From assembly GCA_022615575.1 (NCBI GenBank), contig JAKEGM010000053.1, positions 1 to 42,807 of the forward strand: DNA of 42,807 bases. Reading direction: 5' to 3'. A model generated the notes under the pieces. The model was not told the DNA's origin. It did no database searches and saw only the letters and a program-made list of their open reading frames with translations. This DNA is from Planctomycetales bacterium. Lineage in GTDB: Bacteria > Planctomycetota > Phycisphaerae > Sedimentisphaerales > Anaerohalosphaeraceae. A program made the translations under genes and the position numbers. Positions 42,287-42,807 of the stretch are shown in pieces. Positions within the stretch are counted from its first letter, which is position 1. Every line of letters begins with the position of its first letter.

Positions 42287-42807
42287 CTAAAAAGTTCCCA
42301 TCTCAAAAGCTTCCTGCACTGAAACACGCTCATCCGCATGTTTAAATTTCAGCTTCTCACAAGGGTAGAAATAGCGCAGCGTGCAATGAGCCACGCCGGC
42401 GGTAAGACGACTCAACAGCGTTTCGCGCCCCCCTGTTTCCATCTCAATGGCCAATTCGACCATTTTTCCTTCCGGATTCTTCGGCCAGACGGCGGTCCCT
42501 AAATCGGTATCCAACAGAACCGCCCGCGTCACGAGACTCGCACTGAAATATTCACGGACGCCTAACGATTCCACGTCACAATGGTCCACATGAACCAGCA
42601 AAACAAATCCTGCCCCCTGCGAGCGGGCGATTTGCTGCGGGTCCTGCACAAGCCCCGGAGCGGCTGTCGGCGGATTCAAAATGATGTTTTCAGGTTCAAA
42701 CTTCGCCTTCTCGGTCATATATAATTGAAACGCCAGCGCCTGTTTTTGCGGAAAATTATAGTCCGCACCGACAGATCGAGGGCATTCAATCCAGATCATG
42801 ATTTTTC
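42287..42807 (-). CDS. Unknown protein, possibly N-terminally truncated by the window edge
   Basis: At least 170 residues from an ATG at 42799, but the frame is open to the window edge, so the true start may be outside. I do not recognise the family. Visible features are CPRSVGADYNFPQKQ near the start, an alternating hydrophobic stretch GFVLLVHVDHCDVESLGVREYFSASLVTRAVLLD, and a tail GVAHCTLRYFYPCEKLKFKHADERVSVQEAFEMG. There is no membrane segment in the visible part. It ends 11 bases before the serA start, suggesting an operon with serA-top6B. Confidence 0.7.
   Translation of the reverse strand, partial: KIMIWIECPRSVGADYNFPQKQALAFQLYMTEKAKFEPENIILNPPTAAPGLVQDPQQIARSQGAGFVLLVHVDHCDVESLGVREYFSASLVTRAVLLDTDLGTAVWPKNPEGKMVELAIEMETGGRETLLSRLTAGVAHCTLRYFYPCEKLKFKHADERVSVQEAFEMGTF

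Overview
The window is a chromosomal stretch of a diderm (Gram-negative) bacterium with roughly balanced, moderately high GC. My best guess is Planctomycetota, Phycisphaerae/Sedimentisphaerales-like. This is an inference from the combination of lipid A genes (lpxD, lpxI), an archaeal-type topoisomerase VI B subunit, a very large GH13-GT5 glycogen-synthase fusion, a secreted protease-like protein with a dockerin-like tail, and the pyrK/pyrD and pyrR/pyrB/pyrC sets. No phage, insertion sequence or CRISPR array is visible. Most of the window is housekeeping or metabolic.

Layout. 1-5390 (minus): truncated aspS, trxA, a CoA-transferase/acetyl-CoA hydrolase fused to a GNAT domain, and a fused NDP-forming acyl-CoA synthetase; the last two look like one acetyl-CoA/acetate operon. 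5621-5692: tRNA-Thr(CGU). 5821-7290 (minus): rhaB. 7291-8191 is the only long non-coding stretch. It carries two outward-facing 3' tRNA halves (Ala-GGC on minus, Asp-GUC on plus), a perfect 13-bp terminator hairpin, and the pyrK promoter followed by a leader ORF overlapping an intrinsic terminator. 8192-12453 (plus): pyrK-pyrD, a small unknown protein, a YggU/DUF167 protein and a transglutaminase-like/TPR protein. 12481-16348 (plus): an AsmA-like protein, a GT9 glycosyltransferase, lpxD and lpxI. 16345-21873 (minus): the 1842-residue GH13-GT5 protein. 22050-27692 (minus): a complete tripartite export operon (TolC-like, adaptor with EF-hands, ATPase, MacB-like permease).

27892-31168 (minus): pyrR-pyrB-pyrC plus a NYN-domain nuclease. 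31394-33277 (plus): subtilisin-like secreted protein, convergent with and overlapping a pteridine-reductase-like SDR (33215-33967, minus). 34098-35708 (plus): pdxJ-dapA. 35785-42807 (minus): a long operon with an unknown protein, serA, top6B, an archaeal-like phosphohexosamine mutase, a CDF metal transporter and a DUF2238 membrane protein.

How the genes work together: pyrKD and pyrRBC cover three pyrimidine steps (carbamoylaspartate synthesis, cyclisation and oxidation) from two loci that appear to be controlled differently. The lipid A genes sit with envelope proteins. The acyl-CoA synthetase and the CoA-transferase-GNAT fusion together resemble a rearranged form of the Pat-type synthetase-acetyltransferase. 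The most interesting regulatory signal is the pyrK leader (8043-8191), which has the layout of a translation-coupled UTP-sensing attenuator. The most interesting protein-level signals are the GNAT fusion, top6B without a neighbouring top6A, the protease with a missing catalytic Asp, and the SDR with a YxxxR motif.
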